Source of the DNA: Eurosta solidaginis
Lineage: Eukaryota > Arthropoda > Insecta > Diptera > Tephritidae
Assembly: GCF_040869045.1 (NCBI RefSeq)
Contig: NC_090323.1
Span: 268,030,392 to 268,094,391 of the forward strand
DNA length: 64,000 nt
Reading direction: 5' to 3'
Below the pieces are notes generated by a model. It was given only the letters and a program-made list of their open reading frames with translations, searched no databases and was not told the DNA's origin. A program made the position numbers and the translations under genes. Below, piece after piece: positions 1 to 11,940 of this stretch (position 1 is its first letter; each line of letters starts with the position of its first letter).

Positions 1-875
1 TTAAGTAAATAAGTTTTTTATCCTGCACATGATTTCTATTCTCAATGAGCACTTCGGCTAGTGACTTCGATTACTAACTATTTTTCATATGTGTGCGCGA
101 ATGCCCTTTCGTACCTTCCTTATATCTATGGGTATTAGCCGCTACGCCCTTTTACCGTTGAATCGTTCCTAGATTTTAATTGCAATTTTAGCTTCGTCCG
201 CTTCACTCTCACGCACCCGCATCTCCTCTTATCGTGAACCTGTGACTTGACTAATATCCCCATCATCCCGAATAGTCAAAATTTTCATCACAGTTTTTGT
301 GTGTTTGTGGTTTCGGATTCTTTGTGAAAGCGATAAAAAAGTATGGAGCGTGAACTAAAGCGCTGGACACTGTAATAGATGTCACAAGGCCTTTCGATAA
401 TTTTACCGATAGCTGATCTTAAATTACATTTAGAAATTTGTTTTCCTAACTGCCAGTAAGCACAAAAAGAAACACCTTGTATAAATAGCGATGAAGTAAA
501 GCGCTAAAAATTACTTTTCCGCAAAGGATATGAGAGAAAAGATGCCAACATGAGACATTTTAAGTGATATGTCGGTTATGGGAAAAAGGTGGAAATGCAA
601 TAAAACTGCAGTTCGAATTTTGGCGATACGTGCTGTACGGATATCCATGAGGGTGGAATGTAAGACACGTACTATCCTGGATATTTAAACAAACATACAT
701 ACTTATGTGCTTGCGCTTCCTAGAAGATAAAGATATACAGCAGCGAACATAAAAACAGAAGAGGAATTTATTTCTTCATTTTAAAATTTCGTCAATTAAA
801 TTCTTCTGCTTTTACTTTCTATATTTTAAGGCAAAAGTTTATTGAACTTCGTAGAAAATTCGACTATCTGTAATT
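1..875. other. AT-rich noncoding DNA, nothing recognised
   Basis: I see no protein family, RNA gene or clear repeat here. The stretch is AT-rich, has stops in all frames, and lacks a convincing promoter or terminator. Confidence 0.5.
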
Positions 876-1174
876 CTCAGAATTTTTTTGAATATGCAGT
901 TTTTTAGCCCAATCAATTTTAATCTGACAAAGTACAAGTCATATGTCTCTCAAAATTCGCATTGATTTTCAGCAATTTTTTTTCTGAAGGCTGCTTTAGA
1001 CTTTGCACTTTACAAGGCGTGCAACACTTTTTATATGGAAGAAAATTTGAAATGCCTTTCGGGAAAATATGTCAAAAATCAATGCAAATTTTAAGAAAAC
1101 TATAATTTGTACTTTGTGAGACTCAAATTGATTGGGCTACAAAACTGCATACCTAAAAAAATTCAGAGAGCTCC
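876..1174. repeat. Fold-back (inverted) repeat, arms about 100 bp
   Basis: The left arm (about 876-970) and right arm (about 1072-1174) are imperfect reverse complements. Both carry an AGCCCAATCAATTT-like block, an ACAAAGTACAA block and a GCATTGATTTT block in mirrored order. About 100 bp separate them. The arrangement fits a fold-back MITE. A one-arm copy lies at 5640-5800, so the unit is dispersed. The short open frame at 1107-1322 overlaps the right arm and is not considered a gene. Confidence 0.65.
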
Positions 1175-3476
1175 AAAGAAAAAGTTCGAAATTTTTCTTA
1201 AATTTTTTCGAATTTTCGAAGTTTTTGGGAAAACGTTTTTGTGTTCGTTTTGCGTAGTTTTATTTACAAAATTCATAGAAGTTTTTATTAAAACATTAAA
1301 AATAACAAACAGAAGAATTTAATTGACCAAATAAAAGAAAATAGCAACTGCTATTTTATTGTTTGCTGATGTATTCACAAAATTGAAAACACGAAGAGAT
1401 ATCTTGGCATAGCATAACATAGACATACATACATATGAACATATTTTAACAATGTTGTACCAGAAAGCCAAGCTGCATACCACAATATGCAATTACCGTG
1501 TGCATTTACATAACACAAAAGGGATAAGAGAACGAAATAAGAAGAAGTAAAGGAAAATCTCTTAAGGAAACCAAATTTATATTGGTCGCAACACAACAGG
1601 CAGCTAAGCAATTTCGGAGCTACAGAAGCGCTGCTAAAAGACGCTGGCCAAAAAGTCAGAAATATGTAGAGATTTATGTATGCGGCTTTGCTTTGAAAGA
1701 AGGCGAAGAAGATGGTGGTGGATGAAGAAGAAGATATGATGTGTTAGCGGAAATTATTTATGTAATTGCATACTGCTCTGCACACAACAAGATTTGCGGA
1801 TGAAATACTGATTTCCTACCGATTACGCCAACATATATGGGGCATTGTTCATGTGGGTGTTTACAACATAAAATATATTTGAAAGAAATTGTTTTTCATA
1901 TACATACATACATAATGCCTTCTAACTTCATTATATTTCTAAATAAGCCAAATATAAACAAAATATAAATGGTGTGTTTATCATATTAATTTGACGAATG
2001 GCTTGTAAGTGAATGCGGTCGAGTTCAGAGTTGGGGAAAAACTTTTTCTCTATTTAAAGAATTTTTATATGAGTGACGAATAAATTATTTTGTTCGTTAT
2101 TCGATGAATAACTAAACAAGAAAAATAAAACACTTGTTTTGTTTCAGTCAAAATAAAAATAATTTGTTTGCTTCATATTTAAATGATCATACTATTTAAA
2201 AAAAAACCATCATAGGAGTGCAGGTTCGAATCCCACGCCCGAGAGAGAGGCTTCGAAGAGGTTTACAAGGTATAATCCAAACAGCTGTCGCCTTGTCCAT
2301 CTGTGACACTAGTCACATTGTTTGAATTTTTCCCATATTAAATAAATTATAAGTTAAAAATTGCTTCAAATAAATTCTTTAATGCATTTAAAAAAGCAAT
2401 GAAGGCAATCCCCGCTTAATTTTTACAAATACAAATGAAACCTTTTTCAAACGGAAAATTAATCAAAAATAAATTATCTATAAGAAATTAATGAGTGGTT
2501 GAGTGTAGAGACGTTAAATAAAAAAAAAAAAAAAAAAAGACGTTAAATAACAATTTGATATATATGGCAAGTCATAATAATAAGCAGAATATTAATGAGA
2601 AGAAGAAGAGATGATAGTTAAAAATAAAAGATTAGTAACAAAATATGTACGTGAGTACGGATGTACAGAGAACAAAATTAAGCAAAGGACAATCGGCCAA
2701 AATTTAAGGCCCAGTGTTGCGCACCTATTTTGATATCACTTAAATGGGTTTTTATTTATGCCTTTCTATACTTTTAATATCTTCATCAGATGGTCCAAAT
2801 AAATGATTTTTTATTACACAAAAATATCTTACTCACTTGGATGCTAATATCTATCGTAACAGATTTCAGGAAATGATTCTTCTGGTATGAAAGACTTATT
2901 TTCTAATAATATTTATACAAATTCCAGACGGTTTTCTTCTGCAATGTAAAGGTCTTACAAGTTATTGAATAAGTCATGTATTCAAATAAAAGTTTTTTAA
3001 ATTTGAGGGGAGGTACTTAGATGGAGTAAACACATTTTTTCAGATCATTTAATCTTTGGCCTTAAATCACCTCCAATTTCTATTTTTTCGATTGAAGTAT
3101 CTGAAAAAATATAGTGCATAGATCACTTAAACGGGATGGGTGACCAACTTTGCAGTTGCTAAAGTTTCTGCAACCGGTAATAGGTGAAACACCTGACTAG
3201 TCAAATCTTGTTCGTTGGAAAATTTTACGGTATGGCTGACAATGATGCAATTCAAAAGGTCTCCTATTTGTTGTATGTGCTATTTTTTAATAAAATTTTC
3301 TATTTGAAACCGTGGAAATATCTGAAAATTCAAGACTTTACAACGAATATGACATATTTTTGCAAAGGAGAGGTATTCTTCTATTTCTTCTTGTAGCGAT
3401 AAGGAAACTCCCCCAAAGTTTTGGGGTGTTTTATCGAAGTTGATGATTTTTTGCCGGATAAAGATCCGATATAACA
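1175..3476. other. AT-rich noncoding DNA with simple repeats
   Basis: No gene is recognised. It contains small ACAT/CATA tetranucleotide runs (near 1420 and 1905) and an A-run near 2519-2538. A tRNA B-box-like string (GGTTCGAATCC, about 2223) lacks an upstream A box and a paired T-stem, so it is not called as a tRNA. Confidence 0.5.
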
Positions 3477-3680
3477 ATGTTGAACCTTCTTGGTCATCCA
3501 TTGGAAAGAGGGGTTCCGTGAGTACCTTGGGGTCGCCAGAGCTTTGACTGCTAAATGGACAGTATTCGGCACGAGTAGGTGAGGTTGGCAATTGTGTTGG
3601 GGAAGCTATCAATTGCCCTGGCATCCGCTTGAACGGGTTACGCTACACAAATGTTACGCTCCCAGAGAAATGGCATCATG
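3477..3680 (-). repeat. SINE-like dispersed repeat, copy 1 (partial)
   Basis: On the minus strand this matches by eye the first half of the repeat at 21530-21880. Shared blocks include GCG(T/C)AACCC at the start, a CAATT...TAGCTT block, CAACCT(C/T)ACCTACTCGTG and AGCTCTGGCGACC. Divergence is substantial and the 3' half is missing. The 114-aa and 63-aa minus-strand frames here fall in the repeat and its flank and look spurious. Confidence 0.6.
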
Positions 3681-3764
3681 CTGTGCACACTAAGGTCTCT
3701 CTAGCTTCCAAAATATTTACATACATTTGGTGGTGTATAAAAACGCCAGCTCTGCTAAAAAATT

Positions 3765-4200
3765 TTGACGGGCGAGTTTTTAAAGAGATTAAAATTTTAT
3801 AATTCGACCTCCACTTCTACCGCCACAACTTTGATTACGGCTATGACTGCGATTGTAATTTTAATTACAAACGTAACGATGATTCACTACGCTGTTACTG
3901 TAGTACCGTACTGTAAGTTTGCGTCAATACGACAAATACCTTTAATATTAATACTCTTCTCTGCGACTACACCTTTCCGTTAGTACGAATTTTTGCTAAT
4001 ACGGGTTCACGCAAATACTATGATATTAATACTTCGTTTTACGCTCATACATTATAACGCTAGCATATTCTTAGCACGATTTTACGCATGTACGCCTTGT
4101 GCGCTTTAATTTTCGCACGATACTATGATGATTTGCTTTCACACTCGTTTACGACGTTACGCTCGCGATAATACACGCTTGTGAGTATAATTAGCGCAAA
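3765..4200. repeat. Degenerate short-period tract (ACG/TAATAC motifs)
   Basis: Motifs such as TTACGCT, ACGATT, TAATACG and ACTACG recur every 6-12 bases over more than 400 bp. No unit is exactly conserved. It resembles a decayed microsatellite or minisatellite. The 72-aa frame at 3765-3983 (rich in Thr and Ile) is a by-product of that periodicity. Confidence 0.5.
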
Positions 4201-5639
4201 TAGGTGTTTTCAGAAGAATTGCATCTGAGAAAGAAACTTCACTTTCACGAAGAAAAAAAGAAGGAAATGTGAAGTCGAGTTTCTTTATGTTACACATAAT
4301 GAACTGTCAAGTAAATGTGTCTTTAATGGCATGGCAAAAAACTTACGATAAAAAGACGATACGTTCCGTTCTATATAATATCCCTGATTTTGGATTCAGT
4401 GCTGTAATTCTATAAATTGAAGAGAAATCCGCTCAGAGAAAACAAACTAATCCGAAATATTTGAGCATTAAAACATTCTTTCCTTTCCTGAGGGACGGTC
4501 CTCCAAAATTGCCCATAGTGCGTGGCGTACAGGGCAGGGCGTATGAGCAATAAGAAAATAAAACAACATATTTTGAAATTGTTTTCCAGGTATCGCATGC
4601 TTGCGAACTATTCCACTAAATATATCTACATCTATAAATATGTATTTAAAAATATTAGTTGGAAGAAGATTTGTAATATTAAATTGCATGGGAAGAAATA
4701 AGCGTAGGTGTATGAACTTACTATGTACCTATGGACACACATCAAAGTAGGTATGTACGTATGTATGCACTTCTCCATACATGCTTTTTATTGTTTTGAA
4801 ATTCCAGTCACGTATGCTCACATAAATTTTGCAGTGTTTTTCGGGGTGATTTAACTTTTTCCGCTTGGAATACTTGATTTAGTATAACACCAGACACATT
4901 GTTTAGCTTTTGCTGTAGGTAAGCTGACTTGCAAAGCAAAACAAAAAAGTGGAAGAAAATAAATAAAGTGTGGAAAAAGATACGAAAAACTATTTTGCTG
5001 CCAGCACGCTTTCATCCACATATCCCACGTGCATAGCTTTTTGCATCAGTTGCAATTTTGCACACTTTTAATCTTGCCGCTTTGAATTGATTATTTTTAT
5101 GTTTTAATTTTATTATAATGTTTTTATTGTTGTTTATCGAAAGGTGTTCATGTGCTTGCAATCCTTGCTCTTTTTTTGGATAGTAAGGTTTTTATTTAAT
5201 TGCTTTTTATCTGTTTAGTTCAACATTTTAATTTCTTTTGGCTTTTGTTTCCTTGAGAAAATTTAATATTTGTTTTGTATAGTAAACAAATTCTGTATTG
5301 TTTTTTGCACAGTGACCTTCTTAATTCTAATGCATATTTTCTGTCTATTTGAAAAATTTGTACATACTATGTATGTATACAACCTTTAAGGAATGTTTCC
5401 CATTTTTGAAAACCCACCATTTGTATATATTTTGTTTATTTACTTACTTAGTTTATTACAGCTAAAAGTCTTAAGATTCAAATTGATATTTACTAACCTG
5501 TAAATAGAAAAAAAATGATGTGTTTATATTAGAACTGTGATTGATTATAATAATTACATCTAAGAATACTTTTGTTTTTATTTTTGATAATTTGAGAAAA
5601 ATTCAATAAAGTTTGTAATAAAACTTGCATACAAATCTT
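4201..5639. other. AT-rich noncoding DNA, nothing recognised
   Basis: No coding, RNA or clear repeat signal. Short TATG/CATA runs occur near 4740-4770. Confidence 0.45.
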
Positions 5640-5800
5640 GAAAAAGTTTGGGAAAAAATTTTAAGAAAATTTCGTACTTTTTTGGTGTTCTCTGAATTTT
5701 TGATGTACATAGTTTTGTAAACCAATCAGTTATTGTATCAAAAAGTATAAGTTATAGGTCTCTCAAAACTCGCATACATTTTTCAATTTCCTCTCTTGAC
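5640..5800. repeat. Single-arm copy of the 876-1174 fold-back repeat
   Basis: About 150 bp resemble the left arm at 876-970 in the same order: CTCTGAATTTTT, then AACCAATCA, a AAGTATAAGT block and GTCTCTCAAAACTCGCAT. No matching inverted arm follows nearby, so this is a truncated or rearranged copy. Confidence 0.55.
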
Positions 5801-7055
5801 TTGATGTTAAAATTTTATCTCACAGATGTATCTGATCAAACGTATGATATCATTTAAAATCACAAGATCTTAATGAGATCATATCCCAGTCACACCATAA
5901 CACATCAAAGAATGAAAATTGTTGCTAGTTGACATTAAATTTATCGAGCCTTTGCCATTAAAATAATTGAAAATTTTCGAGCTTTGGTGCATTGAAATAA
6001 TATTATCCATCCGAAACCTTCGCATTCTTCTTTACTGAAAGTAAATTTGACTATCTGCATTAAGCATATATGTGATCCTCTTATATTATTATAACAATAC
6101 GCTCCTTGCAATGAGTTTTGAAATCAAAATCAAAAGACAGCCTAGAAAATCTTTTGTTACTGTACCAGCATAAGTGTGACAAGAATAAATTTTAATTCAA
6201 TAATGCCATATCGAACACAAAAGCAAAAACAGCAATATATCGGTACACTGATGTTTGCATTATAGACGTACTACATAAGTATGTACATGGCTATAAATAT
6301 TATTGTTAATTCCTTTATTTTGGCTGGTATTAGCGGCACATATTTGTTATCAAGTAAATTGTATAGCACTTTACCTAAATTCACGTAACCCTAAATCTCA
6401 TCCCCTATCTTTCGTGAGGTACATAACTAATCAGTTTTCTTTTTATCACATCATGTGGATTACATCACTTCGCTTGCCATCACATCACATCATAGGAAAC
6501 GGTATCTGCAATATTAAAAAAACTTCGTAATGGGGTGTAAGTGAACAACCTCCTCCGTAACTGACCGACCGCTATTCATGAATTGTTTTTATTAAAAATA
6601 AGTTTGGTACATATGCAGCACATGACATCACTTTCCTTGACATCATATCTTATCATATGAAACTATATATTGACCATCACCGAAACTACCTAACACATAT
6701 TAATGAAATTTTATTCAGATATGTTCGGTACCTATCTGAACAGTATGTAAAGTATTTATTTGTTATTGAGGAGGTTATTAATATGTGATGCTTTTCATAA
6801 CGATTTCTTATTTGGTTTCGGAGATGCTCTTAAATATGAACCAGGGGAGACTTGACATAAAGCGTAACAATGTCATACAACTTTAAAAATGTTGTTTTCA
6901 GTGCTATCTCAATTGATTTCAAGGTAAAGATACCATCGTTTGTTTATTAAGCTGTCCAACAGGTGTCGTTGAGATCATTATATTTCTACAAATCATATTT
7001 ACCGACAGATTTCTCGCCTATATGAGATATAATTCAATAGAAATAAGGGGCCAAG
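5801..7055. other. Noncoding DNA with scattered CATCACATCAT motifs
   Basis: TCACATCA/ATCATATC-like strings recur between about 5830 and 6670, too loosely spaced to define a unit. The 75-aa frame at 6303-6530 covers part of this and has no recognisable domain. Confidence 0.4.
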
Positions 7056-7265
7056 GAAGACCCTGAGATAGAGCTGGAAGTTGAAGTGGAGTGAGACCTT
7101 AAGAAAACAATAGATGTGGATGCAGATGTAAATGTATATGAACAGGCTGAGATTAAGGCAAAACGAGGTACATGTTAGGATAGAGATAGATCTAGATGTG
7201 GAGCCCGAGGTAGAAAAGAAAGATGAGAAAAGAGAGATGTAAATAGTGTAAGATATGAAACTTCA
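7056..7265. repeat. Degenerate hexamer tract (GATGTR/GAGGTA)
   Basis: About 200 bp of purine-biased near-hexameric repetition: GGAAGTTGAAGTGGAGTGAG, GATGTGGATGCAGATGTA, GAGATAGATCTAGATGTG. Copies are heavily diverged. No gene. Confidence 0.5.
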
Positions 7266-8899
7266 TGCAATTTTTCAGTCAAATCATAATTCGGTCGGGT
7301 TAACGTCTTCGAGGATGCATACGACAATAGAAATTATGTATATAGCTAAATAGCATGAAAACTAGTTTCCAGATCAAGCAGTTGTTCGTATAATACTGCG
7401 TTTTATAGATTTTTTTGCCTAATAGTACTATTCATCACATTAGAAGTCGTTACAAAAATCTATTTGCAACAAACAGCTGAAATGAAAGCTTTCACTTTCG
7501 CTTCTACTCAAGTAATTACGTTTTTATTGAGACTAATAAACTCTATCACAACCACTTAAACAAATTAAAGACAGCGGTCAAACTGTCTATATAGGAAGGT
7601 ATGTATGTATGTGTGTATACGAATAGAAAATGCTTGTTCTCTAAGCTAAATATGCATAGCTCACAAGAACATCATCAACTTCAGCCACAGCAATCATTCT
7701 GACCGAGTTAATCTGCGTATGGTGATTTGTTCAAGCAAATAATAAAATGTTGACATAGCAGGATGATAATAAAGATATTAGAAAGATGATTAAAAAGCAT
7801 TTCGATAGATTGTCCAACATAGACCAACATGAATTTCAGTAAAATGCGTTAGCTCTAAGTAAAATTTTATGATGGGCTTAATAGCTAGCGCTCTGAATAT
7901 AAAGGCATGTGTTTTTTGTTTTTGGTTTGATGTTGCTATGCTGGCGGATCTACAACAACTTGCATGACAATGCAATGAATTTGTAAACAAACTTCATATG
8001 AAAATTAATAGCTTAGAAATACAATTGTGGTATAAGTTCAAATTGTCTGGAATGTTGCCACTTGAGCTGTGGCTGGTGAATTTCTTGTTGTTGTTTTATG
8101 CTTTTCGCAGCAGCTATTGCAATGAAATCGCTTTTTGTTTTATGTTTTTTGTTTAATTGCATTGCGCAAACATGCAATTTAAGTAGTCAAGCATTTTATT
8201 GTCGCCACACATAATCCAACCCCCCGCCTCGACAGCAGTGCCAGCAAAAAACCATTAAGTTGACCTCGATTTAGGCCAAGCGATGAGTGAGTGACTCGTT
8301 GAGCAGCGCGTTAACTGAATAGTTTTTTGTTGTTGAAATTTTAGAATTTCAAATTCTTTGCTTATTTAATGGACTTTTTTTTGCAAATTTATACGTTTAT
8401 TTATGTGTCAGTAAAAATAGCTAAATTTTACACATTTTCAGCAAATCTAAATGCACTTTTATGCATCCACACTTATATACATAACTATGAAGCCCCTTGA
8501 AGCATGTGTGCGTTCAGTGTTGGAGGGAAACATTTTATGAAATTTTAAAGTTTTATTCTCCATTTCGATAGTCGTGGCGCCATTGCGTAGATGCAACACC
8601 AAATAGACACAACATTAAGGCAGCATATTTTTGGCAAAACCATCAATAAACGCGTAAATGTGTTGCAGTGGCAGGCAGACGTGATTACTGATGCCAAAAT
8701 AATTTGCGAGCAACGCACTTCCTGTTGCTGCTTTTTGCCAGAGTGTGCTCCCATTAAATCACATTTGTGCATATGACGTCAATTTACGCAAAAAGCAAAA
8801 TTTTAAGTTCTTGGCATACAGATTTTACAATTTTGTTGTTATTTTTTTTACATTTTTCCCGTTAAAGATAGAAGTGCACGTGAGATCACTGAGGGAACG
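7266..8899. other. Mostly non-repetitive noncoding DNA
   Basis: It lacks the repeat families seen elsewhere and has moderate GC around 8040-8330 and 8580-8790. A 61-aa frame at 8591-8776 (+) and a 75-aa frame at 8545-8772 (-) overlap each other and match no family I know. Low-complexity composition and flank suggest regulatory or neutral DNA rather than an exon, but this cannot be settled by eye. Confidence 0.4.
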
Positions 8900-9954
8900 A
8901 TAAGTTCATAATAGACTAAAAATAGATGGAAAATGAAGCTTTAGTCCAAAACAGAATAGAAGTAGGAACGGTAATTGGAATCCAAAATTCTACAAACCAC
9001 CCTGTGGATGAAACCAAAACAGTACCAGGATCTAAATTGGAAACAGAAGCCAAAGCTAGAACTAAAAGTTGGTAGGATAATCAACAGACCCAAGTACCAA
9101 ATCTGAAAAAGAATTACAGACGTTATCGAAAATAAAACCAAGACTGAGAAGGATAGCGAAGAATGGAAGAAACCAAATTTGAAAGCGAGCTGGATTGAAT
9201 CGAATGGAAATCGGAACATTAACCGGAGTAACTAAAGGAACCGAGAGACGACACAAGTAAACAAACTGAATACGAATTGGAGCCGAAAATAGAACTAAGG
9301 ATGATGTTGAAACTTTTACAAAATTCTGGAAACCGTACTTGGAAGCGAATCTGATCAAATGGAAATATAAACAAATTTAGGAAGCCGAAACCGGAACGGG
9401 GAAAGAAATAGGAAACCGAGAGAGGGACAGGACTATATATATATATATGTATAGGACTCCAATCGAAGCAGAGACGGGAAACAGAAAATAGACCGGGATC
9501 AGAAAAGAAATAGGAAACCTGGACCGGAATAGAAATCGGATCAGATACCGGAACGGGAAAAGGAATAGAAAGCCGGATAAGAGAACGGGATACAAATAGA
9601 GACACTGAACCGAGAACAGGAAGGAAACAGAGAAAGAAAACTGAGATTGAACACGAGATCGGGTCGAAACTAAAACCATAAACGGAAATGAAGCGGGGAT
9701 AGGAATATATAGAAAATAGATATTGGAATCGAAAATGAAATCAAAAGCATAAATGGAACTGAAACTGATTTCGAAATAGAGGTAGAAAATTGAAATCAGA
9801 GTCCAACCCATACCAGGAATATATACAGCATTGAAATCAACTGGAATATATATGAAGTCAAAACTGAAATCGAAGACAGAAGCAAAACCAGCCCGGAATA
9901 GAGGCCAGTTTCGAAACTAGAACCGAAATGGCATGGAAGTGGAAATAAAACTAC
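8900..9954. repeat. Degenerate purine-rich tract (GAAACCGRAA type), 1 kb
   Basis: Over about 1 kb the plus strand repeats variants of GAAACCG, GGAATCG and GAAATAGA, with a (TA)n patch near 9427-9445. Periods near 6, 12 and 18 bases keep several minus-strand frames open (92, 98, 128 and 144 aa). These frames are Ser/Phe/Pro-rich, overlap in different phases and resemble no protein, so they are periodicity artefacts. The tract resumes after a LINE fragment and ends near 10290. Confidence 0.65.
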
Positions 9955-10192
9955 ATTATTATTATTTTTATGCCTCAATGCAGTGCGAATTGATTGACGT
10001 TCCAGCCTTTAACTGTATGCGGAGGGTTTAATGTATTTAAGTACCTCTTCAGGTTTTTTATTCCATATAATGAGGGGATCAAGAGTCAAACCACGTACAT
10101 AGGTGGTAGCCACTGCCTTTCCAAAGCGACGCATTCGCCGAGAATATGTACCGGCGTGTCATTCTCAAGTTCACTAAAGCGACAAACTTGTA
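9955..10192 (-). pseudogene. LINE C-terminal fragment (5'-truncated insertion)
   Basis: Read on the minus strand from about 10188, the frame gives CRF, then a spacer, ENDTPVHILGEC and VALERQ, followed by a tryptophan-containing tail resembling LIIWNKKPEEVLKYIK. This C...ET..HIL.EC.AL pattern is the Cys/His motif at the C terminus of LOA/jockey/I-group non-LTR retrotransposon proteins. A stop interrupts it (near 10085). The plus-strand ATTATTATTATT at 9955-9966 would be a (TAA)n 3' tail, typical of some of these clades. It splits the surrounding degenerate purine tract, so it is an insertion; GAAATA occurs on both flanks but the tract is too repetitive to prove a target duplication. Confidence 0.65.
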
Positions 10193-11940
10193 AGAAATAG
10201 AAACCGCAAATGAAGCTTAAACGAAGAGAAACTCGATACCCCCGAACACAATCCAAATCAAATAGTTACGGAAACCGGAACCAAAAATAAAATTTAAATT
10301 ATAATCACAGCTGATACTAGAGCTACTAAAGTGTACGTGATCTATAGAATATGAGCGCAATCTATCTTTTAGGATTTTTAAGTTTTGGCACATTCATAAA
10401 CAAGTGACCCATTGTACATATGAAGTTGTGTGTTGCAACAACACCCCAGAATCTAAAGATTTCTTTTAGTTACAGAGAAATGGCGATATTTCACACTTGC
10501 CTTCGTTATGAGGTTCTAACGCAGTTCTTTTTATTGCATTTGCCTCAATTGTGGTTTGTTTAGCATGTTGCACAAATGTTTAACACTGATGCAAATGTCA
10601 TGTTGCAACAAAACGGACGAACACCACAAATGCTAAGCAATTGTAGCCCTTTTTATGTGCTTAGTTGTTGTTTTTTTTGTGTATTGCTGTTTTAATGCTT
10701 TCTTTTGTTGTTCTGGGGAACTTCAAAGAAATTGTGGCATATAGGTTTTTCTTACCCAATGTTTATGTGTGTGTGTGTGAACCGCATGTCATTTGCGTAC
10801 TTAACTGTTTGCCTGTCAAACAAAACAATTCTTCAACAAGACAAATGTGAGTAAAAAAATAACATTTACTTCTTATACGCTTGTCGCTACTTGTCGCTAC
10901 ATCTACTACAACAATAATAGTAAAAAGTTAAAACAACAACGATAGTAATAAGCTACAACAAGCGCAATACTCCAACAACCTCAGCATCCCTCGTCGCAGT
11001 AATTGAAAAGGGTGACCAATTCTACGACGACTTACTACGCATGCAAATTTTCCACGCCTTTTTCGTTGACTATTTCCTTTATCCACTTGCCACTTAACAG
11101 TTATACGCGTCGAAAATACGAGTTTGAAGTAACTTGGAAACAAACACAGTAATTGCATGCCATGCAAATGTCCAGCATTGCTAAAATGTTTTATGTATAT
11201 TTTTTTGTTGTAAAATGTTTTTCATTTACAGTTGAATAGTGTGAGAAACTTGCAACAATGTTTAACTATTTCGCTGTGGTGGCAATAATTTGCTATTCAC
11301 TCCATTTTTTATTACATGTTGCCATCGCCACCGTTTACATGTTACACCAGCGGCGGTGCGCTGTGCTGGGCTTTAGCTGCGCTTAGTTGTGGGATGTTGT
11401 GGCATGCCACATACTTGTAGATTTATGTTCAGCGCGACAGCAAGTGCCACTGAGTGTTGTTGCTGTTGAAGCTAATTTGCATACAAAGATATGGCATATT
11501 GTTGCTATTTGCTTGGAACTGAGGTGGCACCGTTAGACATCTTAAAAGTGGAGAGAATTAAGAGTAAACTTTATTATTTTGTAGCGTTTAAATGAATGGA
11601 GGTAATAAGTAACTCTTCTAATGCGGATTTTAAGTGCTTTTGGAAATAGAATAAAGAAGTAAAAACTATATGACGTGATAAATATGCGTCAGATAAAGTT
11701 AAGTTGAACTGGTCGGTCAATTAAGACCCCACATAGACAGAATGTGCACAGAGTCCTACCAAAATTTGTTTGACGACCAAACCGTCCTCTAGCCAAATTC
11801 TAGAAATTTTTTAGGAACTAGCTTAATTCCTACTTCCGGATCTGACAGCTCTGCCGTTTTTAGAAGCTGAAGCCTGCGAATGTCGGAAACGAACCCAGAA
11901 CGTGCGCAACCGTTCCTAAATAAAGATAGAGGAGGGTATT
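10193..11940. other. End of purine tract, then non-repetitive noncoding DNA
   Basis: The purine tract continues to about 10290. From there to about 11890 I see no repeat family and no recognised gene. Moderate-GC blocks (10490-11180 and 11330-11540) contain CAACA/TGTTG-rich sequence typical of fly regulatory DNA. Frames of 61-79 aa here have no identifiable domain. Confidence 0.4.

Noticed and set aside
2223..2236. tRNA-like B box (GGTTCGAATCC)
   Set aside because: No A box at the proper distance and no paired T-stem or acceptor; at most a fragment of a Pol III-derived repeat.
9219..9811. 128- and 144-aa minus-strand ORFs
   Set aside because: They lie in a degenerate purine tract, overlap in different phases and are Ser/Phe/Pro filler.
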